Source: Paracoccus stylophorae (lineage in GTDB: Bacteria; Pseudomonadota; Alphaproteobacteria; Rhodobacterales; Rhodobacteraceae). Taken from it: DNA of 64,000 nt. This document shows positions 1-9,616 of this stretch, in pieces. The notes under the pieces were generated by a model that saw only the letters and a list, made by a program, of their open reading frames with translations, made no database searches and was not told the origin of the DNA. The first letter of the stretch is position 1; each line of letters starts with the position of its first letter. The stretch lies in contig NZ_CP067134.1 of the NCBI RefSeq assembly GCF_028553765.1, positions 219,501-283,500 of the forward strand, read 5' to 3'. Both the position numbers and the translations under genes were made by a program.

Positions 1-349
1 GATGCCCGCATGCTGCCAGGCTGCGCGGTGGCAGCGTTGGCATACTGAAAAGTAGAGGGGCGGAACCGCCGCCGCCCCGCAATGCGGGACCGCTGCGCTA
101 TCCAAGGTAGCCTGGTTCTCAACCTTGTTATTGCTTCCGGCATGGCTATCCGATCCCGCCATATCATTCTCTTTCCGAATTTCTCGCCGACGCGCTATCG
201 CTGACGGCATGGCGAATTTTCGGGTTTTTCTTGCGCCTGCAAATGCCGGCGACCTTCTTCAGAAGCTTCAAGGGGAACCAGACACAATCGTAAGAGGTTG
301 ATGTGGACCCACTCGGTATTTTTCTGGAAGTCAGCAGGAGGGTAGCGCC
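1..349. other. Non-coding leader of the dehydrogenase operon
   Basis: I see no convincing gene here. The stretch ends with a good ribosome binding site (CAGGAGGG, seven bases before the ATG at 350). It is visibly more AT-rich around 150-340 than the genes that follow, as expected for a promoter region, but no clear -35/-10 pair could be assigned. Confidence 0.5.
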
Positions 350-1104
350 ATGACCGATCACTCGCATTCGGATCGCAGCCCTCCTGACGCCATGACCCCG
401 CATCCCCTGGCCCCGCATCCGGGCGCGCTGAGCCGCCGTGGTTTCATCGGCGCGGCGCTTGGGGGCAGTGCCCTGGCCGGTCTGCCGGCGTTTTCCCAGA
501 CACAGGACGCGCCATCGCTGAACGAGGTGGAGCGGCAGTTTTTCGGCGCGACCGAATGGCAGCAACTCAACGCGCTTTGCGATGCGCTGATCCCTGCCGG
601 CGGTGACGGACCCGGCGCCTTGGAGACGCGGGTGCCAGTCTTCATCGACCGCCAGCTTGCCGGCGATTTCGGCAAGGCCGCGACATGGTACATGGAGGGC
701 CATTCGAGCCTGACGCCGATCCCAATCTCGGGTTCCAGTCCCCTTTAAGTCCGGCACAGATCTACCGCGAGGGGCTGGCCTGGTTCGACGACTGGTGCAG
801 CAGGACCGAGGGCGGCGCGTTCACGGATCTGAACGCCGAGGCGCGTGACCGCGCGGTCAGCGCTCTGATGGACGACAAGGTCGATTTCCCCCCCAAGCTG
901 CGCGATTTCCCCGATTTCCTGCTGAAGCAGACGAAAGAAGGCTATCTGGCCGATCCGCGCCATGGCGGGAATGCCGGGATGGCTGCCTGGACCTATATCG
1001 GGTTTCCGGGCGCGCGGGGCAGCTTTCTGCCCTGGACCGATGAATCGAGAGACGATGCGGAATATCCGCTTGGGCCGGTATCGATCAGCGGGGAGCGCGC
1101 GTGA
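350..1104 (+). pseudogene. Gluconate 2-dehydrogenase-type gamma subunit, frameshifted
   Basis: This would be the small Tat-exported subunit that carries a membrane-bound GMC flavoprotein dehydrogenase across the membrane. The first part (350-748) has a twin-arginine signal (SRRGFIGAALGG near residues 29-40) and the family's N-terminal region (NALCDALIPA). It then runs into a stop. The second part continues in the +1 frame from about 685 to 1104 (GPFEP..., then PAQIYREGLAWFDDW). Adding one C to the GGCC run at 698-702 restores WYMEGPFEP and joins the two halves into a protein of about 250 residues, the usual length. Either the gene is broken or a base is missing in the sequence. Its stop overlaps the next start (TGATG at 1102-1106), so the subunits were translationally coupled. 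Confidence 0.75.
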
Positions 1105-2879
1105 TGGCCACGGACATGCCGAAAAAGGATGTCGTCATCGTCGGATTGGGCTGGACCGGGTCGATCCTGGCGATGGAACTGGCGCAGGACGGGCTGGACA
1201 TCGTGGCGCTTGAACGCGGGCCGATGCGGCGCACGGTGCCGGATTTCAAGTATCCGGATGTTCTGGACGAATTGACATACTCGCACCGCTTCGAATTGAT
1301 GCAGCGCCCGCGCGAGTCGACGCTGACCTTGCGGCACACGCCGAACGGCACGGCCCGCCCCTATCGTCGGCTGGGATCGTTCCTGCCGGGTCACGGCGTC
1401 GGCGGTGCCGGCACCCACTGGAACGGCCAGACCTGGCGCCCCCAGGCCGCCGAGTTGCGCCTGAACAGCTATGTGACCGAAACATTCGGCGCCGATGTGA
1501 TGCCCGAAGGCATGCAGATCCAGGACTGGGGCGTCACCTATGACGAGCTTGAGCCGCATTTCGACCGGTTCGAGCGGTTGATCGGCTGCACGGGCCTTGC
1601 CGGCAACCTGAACGGCGAGATCCGTGAGGGCGGCAACCCGTTCGAGGCCCCGCGCAGCGCCGAATACCCGCTGCCGCCGCTGCCGCAGACCAGTGCGGGA
1701 CGGCGCTTCAAGGAGACCGCCGAAAGCCTTGGCCTGCACCCGTTCCCAAGGCCGGGCGGCAACGCGTCGCGCGCCTACAAGAACGAATACGGGATGCAGC
1801 TTGGGCCGTGCAGCTATTGCGGGTTCTGCGAATGGTATGGCTGCTACAACTATTCCAAGGCCACACCGCATACCTGCGTGCTTGACGCGCTGTATCGGCA
1901 GAAGAACGTCGAGATCCGCACCGGCGCGAACGTCATGAAGGTCGAACTTGCCGAAGACGGCAAGACGGCGACCGGCGTCACCTATCTGACCGACGATGGC
2001 GAAGAACATTTCCAGCCGGCTGATCTTGTGCTGATCTGCGCCTATTCCCTGCATTCCGTTCATCTGATGCTGCTGTCAGGGATCGGTCAGCCCTACGACC
2101 CCACCACGGGCGAAGGGGTCACGGGCCGCAACTATTCCTATCAGATGATGGGCAGCACCAGCGTGTTCTTCGAGGACGCCGATTTCAAGCCCTATGTCGG
2201 GGCCGGCATCGATGGCTATTCGATCCTCGATTACGGGATCGAACAGATCGATTTCGCCCGGGAAGGCTTTGTCGGCGGCAGCTATATCACCGTCGGCCAC
2301 ACCAACGGTCAACCGATCAAGTCAATGAGCCTGCCCGAAGGGACACCGAAATGGGGCGCAGGCTGGAAGCAGGCGATCGGCAAATGGTATGGCAAATCGC
2401 TGTCAATCGGCAGCCACGGCTCGAACATGAGCTATCGCGACTGCTATCTGGACCTCGATCCGACCTACAGGGACCCGTTTGGACGCCCGCTTCTGCGGAT
2501 GACCTTCGACTGGAAGCCGAACGACATCGCGATGACGCAATTCATGAAGCGTCAGACCGAAAGGATCGCCCGCGCCATGAACGGATCAAGCTGGAACTCC
2601 AGCTACAAGGACGCAGACAGCCATTACGACATCCGCCCCTATCAGACGACGCATAACGTCGGCGGCGCGCCGATGGGCGACGATCCGAAAACCAGCGCCG
2701 TCAACCGGTATCTGCAAAGCTGGGACGTGCATAACGTCTTCGTGTCGGGGGCGTCGGCGTTTCCGCAGAACATCCAGTTCAACCCGACCGGAACCGTCGG
2801 CGCGCTGACCTATTGGATGGCCGAGGCGATCCGCAAGGATTACCTGCCGAACCCGCGGCCCTTAATGCAGGGAGTCTGA
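1104..2879 (+). CDS. GMC-type FAD dehydrogenase, gluconate 2-dehydrogenase alpha-like
   Basis: Flavoprotein subunit of a membrane-associated sugar or sugar-acid dehydrogenase. It oxidises its substrate on the periplasmic side and passes electrons to the cytochrome c encoded next. The N-terminus has the FAD Rossmann motif (VVIVGLGWTGS). The C-terminus has the GMC oxidoreductase signature with the catalytic-region His (TTHNVGGAPMG) and the FNPTGTVGALTYWMA tail. At 591 residues it has the normal family length. I prefer ATG 1104, which overlaps the previous stop, over the GTG one codon upstream. There is no signal peptide of its own, which fits export with the Tat-signal gamma subunit. The substrate cannot be fixed from sequence; gluconate, other aldonates or polyols are possible. 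Confidence 0.85.
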   Translation: MATDMPKKDVVIVGLGWTGSILAMELAQDGLDIVALERGPMRRTVPDFKYPDVLDELTYSHRFELMQRPRESTLTLRHTPNGTARPYRRLGSFLPGHGVGGAGTHWNGQTWRPQAAELRLNSYVTETFGADVMPEGMQIQDWGVTYDELEPHFDRFERLIGCTGLAGNLNGEIREGGNPFEAPRSAEYPLPPLPQTSAGRRFKETAESLGLHPFPRPGGNASRAYKNEYGMQLGPCSYCGFCEWYGCYNYSKATPHTCVLDALYRQKNVEIRTGANVMKVELAEDGKTATGVTYLTDDGEEHFQPADLVLICAYSLHSVHLMLLSGIGQPYDPTTGEGVTGRNYSYQMMGSTSVFFEDADFKPYVGAGIDGYSILDYGIEQIDFAREGFVGGSYITVGHTNGQPIKSMSLPEGTPKWGAGWKQAIGKWYGKSLSIGSHGSNMSYRDCYLDLDPTYRDPFGRPLLRMTFDWKPNDIAMTQFMKRQTERIARAMNGSSWNSSYKDADSHYDIRPYQTTHNVGGAPMGDDPKTSAVNRYLQSWDVHNVFVSGASAFPQNIQFNPTGTVGALTYWMAEAIRKDYLPNPRPLMQGV

Positions 2880-2882
2880 GCC

Positions 2883-4244
2883 ATGAGACTGTTCTTGCGG
2901 ATTGTCGCGGGTCTGGTCCTTCTGGGTCTTCTGGTCGTGGTGGCGCTGATCCTCTGGCCGCTTCGCCTGACCGCGCCGGAGCGGCTGACCGTCGCAGACG
3001 ACGCGATGGCCTGGCCTGCGGTCGAAAAGGAAGATTATCCCCGCCTCGCGGTCGTTGCCGCCGACTGCGCGGCCTGCCACACCGCGGATGATGGCGCGCG
3101 GTTCGCGGGCGGACGGGCATTTCCCACCCCGATGGGCACGATCTATTCGTCCAATATCACGCCCGACGACGAAACCGGCATCGGCGGGTACACGCTGGAC
3201 GAATTTCGCGCGGCGTTGGTGGACGGGGTGCGCGGCGACGGTGCCCATCTTTACCCCGCCATGCCCTACACCAATTACCGCAAGCTGGCGGAAAGGGATG
3301 TCGCGGCGATCTATGATTACATGATGAACCAGGTCGAGCCGGTGCGGAACACGCCGCCGGAAGACGAGATGACCTTTCCCTTCAACCTGCGCTTTGGCAT
3401 CAGGGCATGGAAATGGGTGTCGCTGCCCCGGCCCGGCTTTACAGCCGCCAGCGATGATCCGGTGCTGGCCCGGGGTGCCTATCTGGTCGAGGGGCCAGAG
3501 CATTGCGGCGCCTGCCACAGCCCGCGCAATGCCCTGTTCGTCCAGTCAGGCTATGATGCCTCGGACCCCGATTTCCTGTCGGGCGGAGAGCTGAACGGAT
3601 GGCCCGTCCCCTCGCTTCGAGGCGAGGACGGCGCACCGGCAACCTGGTCGGAACAGGCGCTGACCGACTATCTGCGCACCGGGCGCAACGCCGCATCCGG
3701 GGTCGGAGGCGAGATGACCCTGGTTGTTGAACACTCGCTGCAGGAACTGCCCGACAGCGACGTCGCGGCCATCGTGGCCTATCTGCGGGCGCTGGCCCCG
3801 AACGGCGGCGGCAGCGACGATGGGCTGCTGGTGACTGCGGACGGCACCCGGGCCGGGGCGCTGCGGGATGCGCAGGACAGCACGGGAACCATCGCCATGC
3901 TCAGCGCCGCCGATCCCGATGAGATGGAGCTTGGTGCGCGGCTTTACCTGGACAATTGCAGCGGCTGTCACTTCTCGGACGGGGATGGCAGCGACAGCGT
4001 TGTACCGCGACTTGACGGGAACCGCATCGTGAACGCCGACTCGCCCGTGGGCCTGATCAAGACCATCCTGGACGGTGCCGAATTGCCCTCGACGCATCTC
4101 GCCCCCTACGCGTTGGCGATGCCGGGATTCGCCGACCGGCTGGACGATGCCGAGGTGGCCGAGCTGGCAAGTTTCGTGCGCCGCGCCTGGTCGAACGACG
4201 CCCCGCCGGTCGAGGCCGATGCGATCGGTCAGTATCGGGAGTGA
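2883..4244 (+). CDS. Triheme cytochrome c subunit of the membrane dehydrogenase
   Basis: Electron-accepting subunit that takes electrons from the FAD subunit and passes them to the quinone pool or another cytochrome. Three CxxCH heme sites are visible (CAACH, CGACH, CSGCH), one per cytochrome c domain. The N-terminal segment (about residues 5-28) is a hydrophobic signal-anchor. At 453 residues it matches gluconate and alcohol dehydrogenase cytochrome subunits. It starts three bases after the FAD gene stop, so the three genes form one operon. The following 212 bases before actA hold no gene. Confidence 0.88.
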   Translation: MRLFLRIVAGLVLLGLLVVVALILWPLRLTAPERLTVADDAMAWPAVEKEDYPRLAVVAADCAACHTADDGARFAGGRAFPTPMGTIYSSNITPDDETGIGGYTLDEFRAALVDGVRGDGAHLYPAMPYTNYRKLAERDVAAIYDYMMNQVEPVRNTPPEDEMTFPFNLRFGIRAWKWVSLPRPGFTAASDDPVLARGAYLVEGPEHCGACHSPRNALFVQSGYDASDPDFLSGGELNGWPVPSLRGEDGAPATWSEQALTDYLRTGRNAASGVGGEMTLVVEHSLQELPDSDVAAIVAYLRALAPNGGGSDDGLLVTADGTRAGALRDAQDSTGTIAMLSAADPDEMELGARLYLDNCSGCHFSDGDGSDSVVPRLDGNRIVNADSPVGLIKTILDGAELPSTHLAPYALAMPGFADRLDDAEVAELASFVRRAWSNDAPPVEADAIGQYRE

Positions 4245-4456
4245 CGCGCCGGTCAGATTTCCAAGACGCTTGACCGCGTCAATTCCGCCGAGGAAGGATG
4301 AGCAGGAGGACACGAGATCCGGTTACCACTTGCGAGGCAGGGTTCAGCGGATATCGCGGTTTGATTGTCGGAGGTTTGGGGACGAGGAACAAGCAGAGGT
4401 GATAAAATCCGCGCGCGATTGCCGTTTTGCAACGGCGATCCGGCGGGTTTCCTTGA

Positions 4457-5125
4457 ATGGCGACGGACTGGAATATGGCGCAGATATTCCGCAAATCAGG
4501 CGACACGTTTCTTCGGCTTGGGCTGGCTGCTTTGATCGGCATTCCCCTGATCGCCGCGATGCTGGGCATGGTTCTTGTCCGGTCGGAATATGTGACCGGA
4601 CAGGATCGTACGCCGACCCAGCCTGTGCCCTTCAGCCATGCGCATCACACCGCCGAGATCGGGATCGACTGCCGCTATTGCCATATCGGTGTCGAAACCT
4701 CTGCACGCGCAGGCATTCCCCCGACATCGACCTGCATGACCTGCCACAGCCAGTTGTGGACCGAGGCCGACATGCTGGCGCCGGTGCGCGAAACCTATGT
4801 CAGCGGCGCGCGGCTGGAATGGGCGCCGGTGAACACGTTGCCGGATTACGTCTATTTCGATCACTCGATCCATGTCGCCAAGGGCGTCGCGTGCACCACC
4901 TGTCACGGCCCCGTCGGCGACATGAAGCTGATGCGTCAGCACGCGCCGCTTACAATGGGTTGGTGCCTTGATTGTCATCGCGCGCCGGGGCCGAACCTGT
5001 CACCGCGCGCTGCGTTATTCTCGCCGATCCCTGCCGAAACCGCGACAGCCGACATCGCGGCGCTGCTGGCGGAATACCATGTCAGCGACAGCGGGCTGAC
5101 CGATTGCTCGGTGTGCCACCGATGA
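4457..5125 (+). CDS. actA: Alternative complex III pentaheme cytochrome subunit
   Basis: ActA is the multiheme c-type cytochrome of alternative complex III, a quinol:cytochrome c oxidoreductase unrelated to bc1. One N-terminal membrane helix (about residues 20-42) is followed by five CxxCH motifs (CRYCH, CMTCH, CTTCH, CLDCH, CSVCH), the expected heme number. An internal start at 4475 (MAQIF...) looks like the usual ActA N-terminus and may be the true one; neither start has a strong Shine-Dalgarno. The stop overlaps actB (ATGA). The gene order actA-B-C-D-E-F leaves little doubt. Confidence 0.92.
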   Translation: MATDWNMAQIFRKSGDTFLRLGLAALIGIPLIAAMLGMVLVRSEYVTGQDRTPTQPVPFSHAHHTAEIGIDCRYCHIGVETSARAGIPPTSTCMTCHSQLWTEADMLAPVRETYVSGARLEWAPVNTLPDYVYFDHSIHVAKGVACTTCHGPVGDMKLMRQHAPLTMGWCLDCHRAPGPNLSPRAALFSPIPAETATADIAALLAEYHVSDSGLTDCSVCHR

Positions 5126-7779
5126 AGGGCGCAGGAACCTCACGGCGCGATGCGCTCAAGCTTTTTTCCGGCGGTGCTGCGGCGCTGATCGCGGGGTGCC
5201 GCCCCGCCGGCGCGGGAATCGTGCCCTATCGCGACATGCCCGAAGGCATGGTACCGGGCAAGCCGCTGTTCTTCGCCACCTCGCTGCCGCTGGCGGGGGC
5301 GGGGCGCGGTGTGCTGATCGAAAGCCACGAGGGCCGCCCGGCCAAGGTGCATGGCAACCCTGCCCACCCCGGCAGTCTGGGCGGCACCGACGTGTTTGCC
5401 GAGGCTGCGGTGCTGGATCTGTTCGATCCCTCCCGGTCCACCGCGCCGCTGCGTGAGGGGCGCCCGACCGGCTGGGGCGCGCTGGCGGCGGAACTGGCGC
5501 GCCTGTCCGGGACTGATGGCGCGGTGCTGCTGACCGGGCCGGTCGGTTCGCCGACGATGGCGCGCCAGATCGCCCGGCTGCTGACGGCGCGGCCCGGGCT
5601 GCGCCACGTGTCCTACAGAACCGCCGCCCCTGCGCTGTGCAGCGATACCCACCAGCTTTGGCCGGATTGGGGCGCGCTCGATGCCGTGGTCAGTGTTGGC
5701 GCCGACCCGCTGGGGCCGGGACCGACTCAGATCGCCTTTGCCAAGGGCTGGGCGCAGGCCAGACGCGACCGGCGCGGCGTGTTCCGTTCCCATGTGTTCG
5801 AGGCAGGCCCGAGCCTGACCGGCGCGCATGCCGACCGTCGCACTGCTCTGCGCCCCTCGCAGATGTCCGCAGTGGCGCAGGCGCTGCAGGCCGCGCTTGA
5901 CGGGGGCGCGGTCGAAACCCCGGCGGTCGCCGCCGCGGCGCGGGCGCTGCAACGCGCCGACGGTCGCGCCGCGGTGTTGCCCGGTCCGGATCTGTCCGGC
6001 GCTGCAAGGGCGGCGGTGGACCGGATCAATGCCCGCATCGGCGCGCCGCTGCGCCGCCTGCGCCCGTTCGATGTCTGGGACGATCTTGCGCCCGAACCGG
6101 TGGAAACGCTGCTGCAGGACATGCAGTCGGGCCAGGTTCCCGCGCTGATCGTTCTGGGGGCGAACCCGGTCTATGATCTGGGTGCGGGGTTCGCCGCCGC
6201 AATTTCGCGCGTTCCGCAGCGGCTGCATTTCGGTCGGCACGTGGATGAGACCGCGAATGCCTGCATCTGGCACGGCCCGCTGCATGATCCGCTGGAAGAC
6301 TGGTCCGATCTGCGCGGCCCCGACGGCACGGTCGGGCTGGTGCAGCCCTTGATCGCGCCGCTGCATGACAGCCGCTCGGCCCACGAGGTTCTGGCGATGA
6401 TGCAGGGACCTGCTGCGGCGTCCCCCCATGCCATCCTGCGCGAGACATGGGCAGAGGCTTGGGGCATGGACGGGTTCGAGGATCGCTGGATGCGCGCCCT
6501 GCATGACGGTGTGGTCGCAGGCACCGGCCCGGAGGAGGTCGCGGCGGCCGCATCTGCCGGCCCGGCCCGGCCCGCCGCCGCCCCCGCAGGCACGCTTGAA
6601 ACAACGCGCTGCCCGTCGCCTTCGGTGCTGGACGGCAGCTTTGCCGCCAACGCCTGGCTTCAGGAATGTCCCGATCCCTTCACCAAGCAGGTTTGGGGCA
6701 ACGCGGTCTGGCTTTCCCCCCAGGATGCGGGCGACATCGCCGATGGCGATCTTGTGGAACTGTCGTCGGACGGCGACCGCGTGATCCTGCCCGCGATCGT
6801 GGTCAAGGGGCAGGCGCAGGGCTGCGTGACGCTGCATATCGGATATGGCCGCGACGCCGCCGGCCCGATCGGCAGCGGCATCGGGGCGCGGGTGCAGGAT
6901 CTTGGCCCCTTCGTCACGCTGCGCCCGACGGGCGAACGCGCGGCACTGGCGCGGGTGCAGAGCGATTTCGGCCAGCACGGGCGCGAGATCCTGAAACTGG
7001 CACACAGCGTCCCGTCCGAACCGCCTGCGCAAAGGCCGTCGTTCTACGCCCCCCGCGAAAGCGAGGGCCATGCCTGGGGCATGGTGATCGACACCGACGC
7101 CTGCATCGGTTGCAACGCCTGCATGATCGCCTGCCAGTCCGAGAACAACATCCCCGTCGTCGGTCCCGACGAGATCGGCCGCGGGCGCAACATGCAGTGG
7201 ATGCGGGTGGACCGCTATGACCTCGACACCGGCGGCAGCGGGTTTCAGCCCGTGCCGTGCATGCATTGCGAACAGGCCCCGTGCGAGCCTGTCTGCCCGG
7301 TCGAGGCGTCGGTGCATGACAGCGAAGGGCTGAACGTGCAGGTCTATAACCGCTGCATCGGCACGCGGTTCTGTCAGGCCAACTGCCCCTACAAGGTGCG
7401 GCATTTCAACTTCTACGACTATGCCGACAAGCAGGCATTCGAGAATCAGGGCGCCGACCTGCTGCAAGCGCTGCGCAACCCCGATGTCAGCGTGCGCGCG
7501 CGCGGTGTGATGGAGAAATGCACCTATTGCGTGCAGCGCATCTCGGCCGCCCGCCGCGAGGCGAAGAAGGAGAACCGCGACATCGCCGATGGAGAGGTCG
7601 TGACCGCCTGCCAGGCCGCCTGTCCGGCGGAGGCGATCCGCTTTGGCGACCTGAACGATCCCGGCGCCGCGGTCACCGCCGCCAAGGCCGATCCGCGCCA
7701 TTATACGCTGCTGGACGAACTCGGCACGCGGCCGCGCACCACCTATCTGGCCCGCGTGGTGCCGGGGGACGAGGGATGA
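5122..7779 (+). CDS. actB: Alternative complex III Fe-S subunit (molybdopterin-like plus ferredoxin domains)
   Basis: ActB combines a molybdopterin-oxidoreductase-like domain (about residues 30-620), which binds no Mo cofactor in known ACIII, with a C-terminal ferredoxin domain. The ferredoxin part has four Cys groups: CIGCNACMIAC, CMHCEQAPCEPVCP, CIGTRFCQANCP and CTYC...CQAACP. These predict the set of [4Fe-4S]/[3Fe-4S] clusters on the heme side of the complex. The N-terminus has a Tat-like motif (SRRDALKLFSGG) and a possible lipobox (LIAGC). The open frame extends upstream, but the ATG at 5122 overlaps the actA stop and gives the right N-terminus. At 885 residues it is slightly short for an ActB1/B2 fusion. 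Confidence 0.92.
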   Translation: MKGAGTSRRDALKLFSGGAAALIAGCRPAGAGIVPYRDMPEGMVPGKPLFFATSLPLAGAGRGVLIESHEGRPAKVHGNPAHPGSLGGTDVFAEAAVLDLFDPSRSTAPLREGRPTGWGALAAELARLSGTDGAVLLTGPVGSPTMARQIARLLTARPGLRHVSYRTAAPALCSDTHQLWPDWGALDAVVSVGADPLGPGPTQIAFAKGWAQARRDRRGVFRSHVFEAGPSLTGAHADRRTALRPSQMSAVAQALQAALDGGAVETPAVAAAARALQRADGRAAVLPGPDLSGAARAAVDRINARIGAPLRRLRPFDVWDDLAPEPVETLLQDMQSGQVPALIVLGANPVYDLGAGFAAAISRVPQRLHFGRHVDETANACIWHGPLHDPLEDWSDLRGPDGTVGLVQPLIAPLHDSRSAHEVLAMMQGPAAASPHAILRETWAEAWGMDGFEDRWMRALHDGVVAGTGPEEVAAAASAGPARPAAAPAGTLETTRCPSPSVLDGSFAANAWLQECPDPFTKQVWGNAVWLSPQDAGDIADGDLVELSSDGDRVILPAIVVKGQAQGCVTLHIGYGRDAAGPIGSGIGARVQDLGPFVTLRPTGERAALARVQSDFGQHGREILKLAHSVPSEPPAQRPSFYAPRESEGHAWGMVIDTDACIGCNACMIACQSENNIPVVGPDEIGRGRNMQWMRVDRYDLDTGGSGFQPVPCMHCEQAPCEPVCPVEASVHDSEGLNVQVYNRCIGTRFCQANCPYKVRHFNFYDYADKQAFENQGADLLQALRNPDVSVRARGVMEKCTYCVQRISAARREAKKENRDIADGEVVTACQAACPAEAIRFGDLNDPGAAVTAAKADPRHYTLLDELGTRPRTTYLARVVPGDEG

Positions 7780-9107
7780 GCCGCTATCTGCCCGATCTGT
7801 CCCGGGCCAAGATCACCGACTCGGTGGCCACACCGCTGCTGGAACAGCATTTCGGGCGCGGCTGGTGGACGGGCTTCCTGGTCTCGCTGGCGCTGACGGT
7901 CGTGATGGGGGTCAGCATCGTGTGGCTGCTGTTGCAGGGGGTCGGCATCTGGGGCGTGAACACCGCCAATGTGTGGGGCTTTGCGCTGGCGAACTATGTC
8001 TGGTGGATCGGCATCGGCAACGCGGGCACGCTGATTTCCTCGATGCTGCTGCTGACGCGGCAACGCTGGCGCGCAAGCGTCAGCCGCTTTGCCGAAGGCA
8101 TGACGCTGTTTGCCGCCGCCATCGCCGGGCTTTTCCCGATCTTTCACCTTGGGCGGCCATGGCTGTTCTATTGGCTGGTGCCCTATCCCGACACGATGGG
8201 CGTCTATCCGCAGTGGCGCAGCCCGCTGGTCTGGGATTTCTTCGCCATCGCCAGCTATCTGCTGTTCTCGCTGATGTTCTGGTATACCGGCGCGCTGCCC
8301 GATTTCGCGACGATGCGCGACCGGGCAAGAACGCGCGGGCGGCAGGTGTTCTTCGGCGTGCTGGCGATGGGCTGGCGCAATTCGGCACGTCACTGGAAGA
8401 TCTATCAAAGCTATTACACCGCGATGGCCGCGCTTGGCGTGCCGCTGGTCGTGTCGGTGCATTCGGTCGTCGGTCTCGATTTCGCGGCCGGGCTGATGCC
8501 CGGCTGGCAAGAGACGATCTTTCCGCCCTATTTCGTCGTCGGCGCGATGTATTCGGGTTTTGCGATGGTGGTGGTGCTTGCCGCCGCGATCCGCCGGGCG
8601 CTGGGGCTTCAGGCGCTGATCACAACCGCGCATTTCGATGTCATGGGCAAGGTGCTGCTGTTCGGCGCGCTGGTGTTGTCGCTGTCCTATGCCAGCGAAT
8701 GGTTCTTTGCCTGGTACGGGCAGGAAAAGGCCGACATCTATGTGGTCTGGTGGCAGTTCTTTGGCACCTACGGCCCGATCTACATCGCCATGCTGGTCTG
8801 CAACTGCCTGATCCCGCAGCTGTTCTGGTTCCCGCTGTTCCGCCGCTCGCTGCCCTGGATCGTGGGTATCTCGATCCTGATCAATGTCGGCATGTGGCTG
8901 GAGCGAATCCTGATCGTCGCTGTCACGCCTGCGCGCGGTCACCTGCCGGCGCAATGGTCGATCTATTGGCCGACGATCTGGGACTGGCTGCTGCTGGCGG
9001 GCTCGCTGGGGTTCTTTTCGCTGATGTTCTTCCTGTTCGTGCGGCTGGTTCCGGTCGCCTCGATGCACGAGGTCAAGGCCCGCATCCATCAGGAGGCCGC
9101 GCGATGA
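7776..9107 (+). CDS. actC: Alternative complex III NrfD-like quinol-binding subunit
   Basis: Integral membrane subunit of the NrfD/PsrC family that binds menaquinol or ubiquinol in ACIII. At 443 residues it has about ten hydrophobic helices, including an LGRPW-type motif (FHLGRPWLFYWLVPYP) and a conserved His/Asp-containing core (HSVVGLDFA) typical of ActC. The ATG at 7776 overlaps the actB stop (ATGA); the open frame upstream of it is a shadow of actB. Confidence 0.93.
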   Translation: MSRYLPDLSRAKITDSVATPLLEQHFGRGWWTGFLVSLALTVVMGVSIVWLLLQGVGIWGVNTANVWGFALANYVWWIGIGNAGTLISSMLLLTRQRWRASVSRFAEGMTLFAAAIAGLFPIFHLGRPWLFYWLVPYPDTMGVYPQWRSPLVWDFFAIASYLLFSLMFWYTGALPDFATMRDRARTRGRQVFFGVLAMGWRNSARHWKIYQSYYTAMAALGVPLVVSVHSVVGLDFAAGLMPGWQETIFPPYFVVGAMYSGFAMVVVLAAAIRRALGLQALITTAHFDVMGKVLLFGALVLSLSYASEWFFAWYGQEKADIYVVWWQFFGTYGPIYIAMLVCNCLIPQLFWFPLFRRSLPWIVGISILINVGMWLERILIVAVTPARGHLPAQWSIYWPTIWDWLLLAGSLGFFSLMFFLFVRLVPVASMHEVKARIHQEAAR

Positions 9108-9616
9108 CCCGTCTGCTGCTGGTCTTCGACGATCCTGCGGCGCTGGTCGCGGCGGCGCGGCAGTTGCGCGGGAATGGCGTCGCCGACATGGACGCGCATG
9201 TGCCGTTTCACATGCCGGAACTGGACGCGGTGCTGGACCTGACCGAGCCGCCGGTGCGGGCGATCATGCTGGGCGCCGCGCTGATCGTGGGCGCGCTGAC
9301 ATGGGGGCTGCAATGGTGGACGGCGACCCGGTGGTATTCGATCAATTCCGGCGGGCGGCCCGACAATTCCTGGCAGATCTTCACCTTCGCAGTGTTCGAG
9401 ATGGGCGTGCTGGCCGCGGCCTTTGCCGGGCTGATCGCCATGTTCGCCTGCTGCGGTCTGCCGCGCCTGCATCACCCGTTCTTTGCTACGGCGACGACCG
9501 AGCGGGCCAGCGACGATCTGTTCTATCTCAGCCTGCCGGATGACGACACGGTGCCCGACCGCATCGCGCTGTCGCGCCTTTCCGGCCTGCGCCAGATCGT
9601 CGAGGTGGCGTCATGA
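9104..9616 (+). CDS. actD: Alternative complex III subunit D (DUF3341)
   Basis: Small membrane subunit of ACIII. It has a soluble N-terminal segment (residues 1-50) and two membrane helices (about 52-72 and 96-118), as in DUF3341 proteins. It has 170 residues, the usual size. The ATG at 9104 overlaps the actC stop. Only a structural role is known for the family. Confidence 0.88.
   Translation: MTRLLLVFDDPAALVAAARQLRGNGVADMDAHVPFHMPELDAVLDLTEPPVRAIMLGAALIVGALTWGLQWWTATRWYSINSGGRPDNSWQIFTFAVFEMGVLAAAFAGLIAMFACCGLPRLHHPFFATATTERASDDLFYLSLPDDDTVPDRIALSRLSGLRQIVEVAS

Noticed and set aside
5140..7701. 853-codon reverse-strand open frame opposite actB
   Set aside because: It is the antisense shadow of a GC-rich gene with four intact Fe-S motifs; it has no domain and no start signal.
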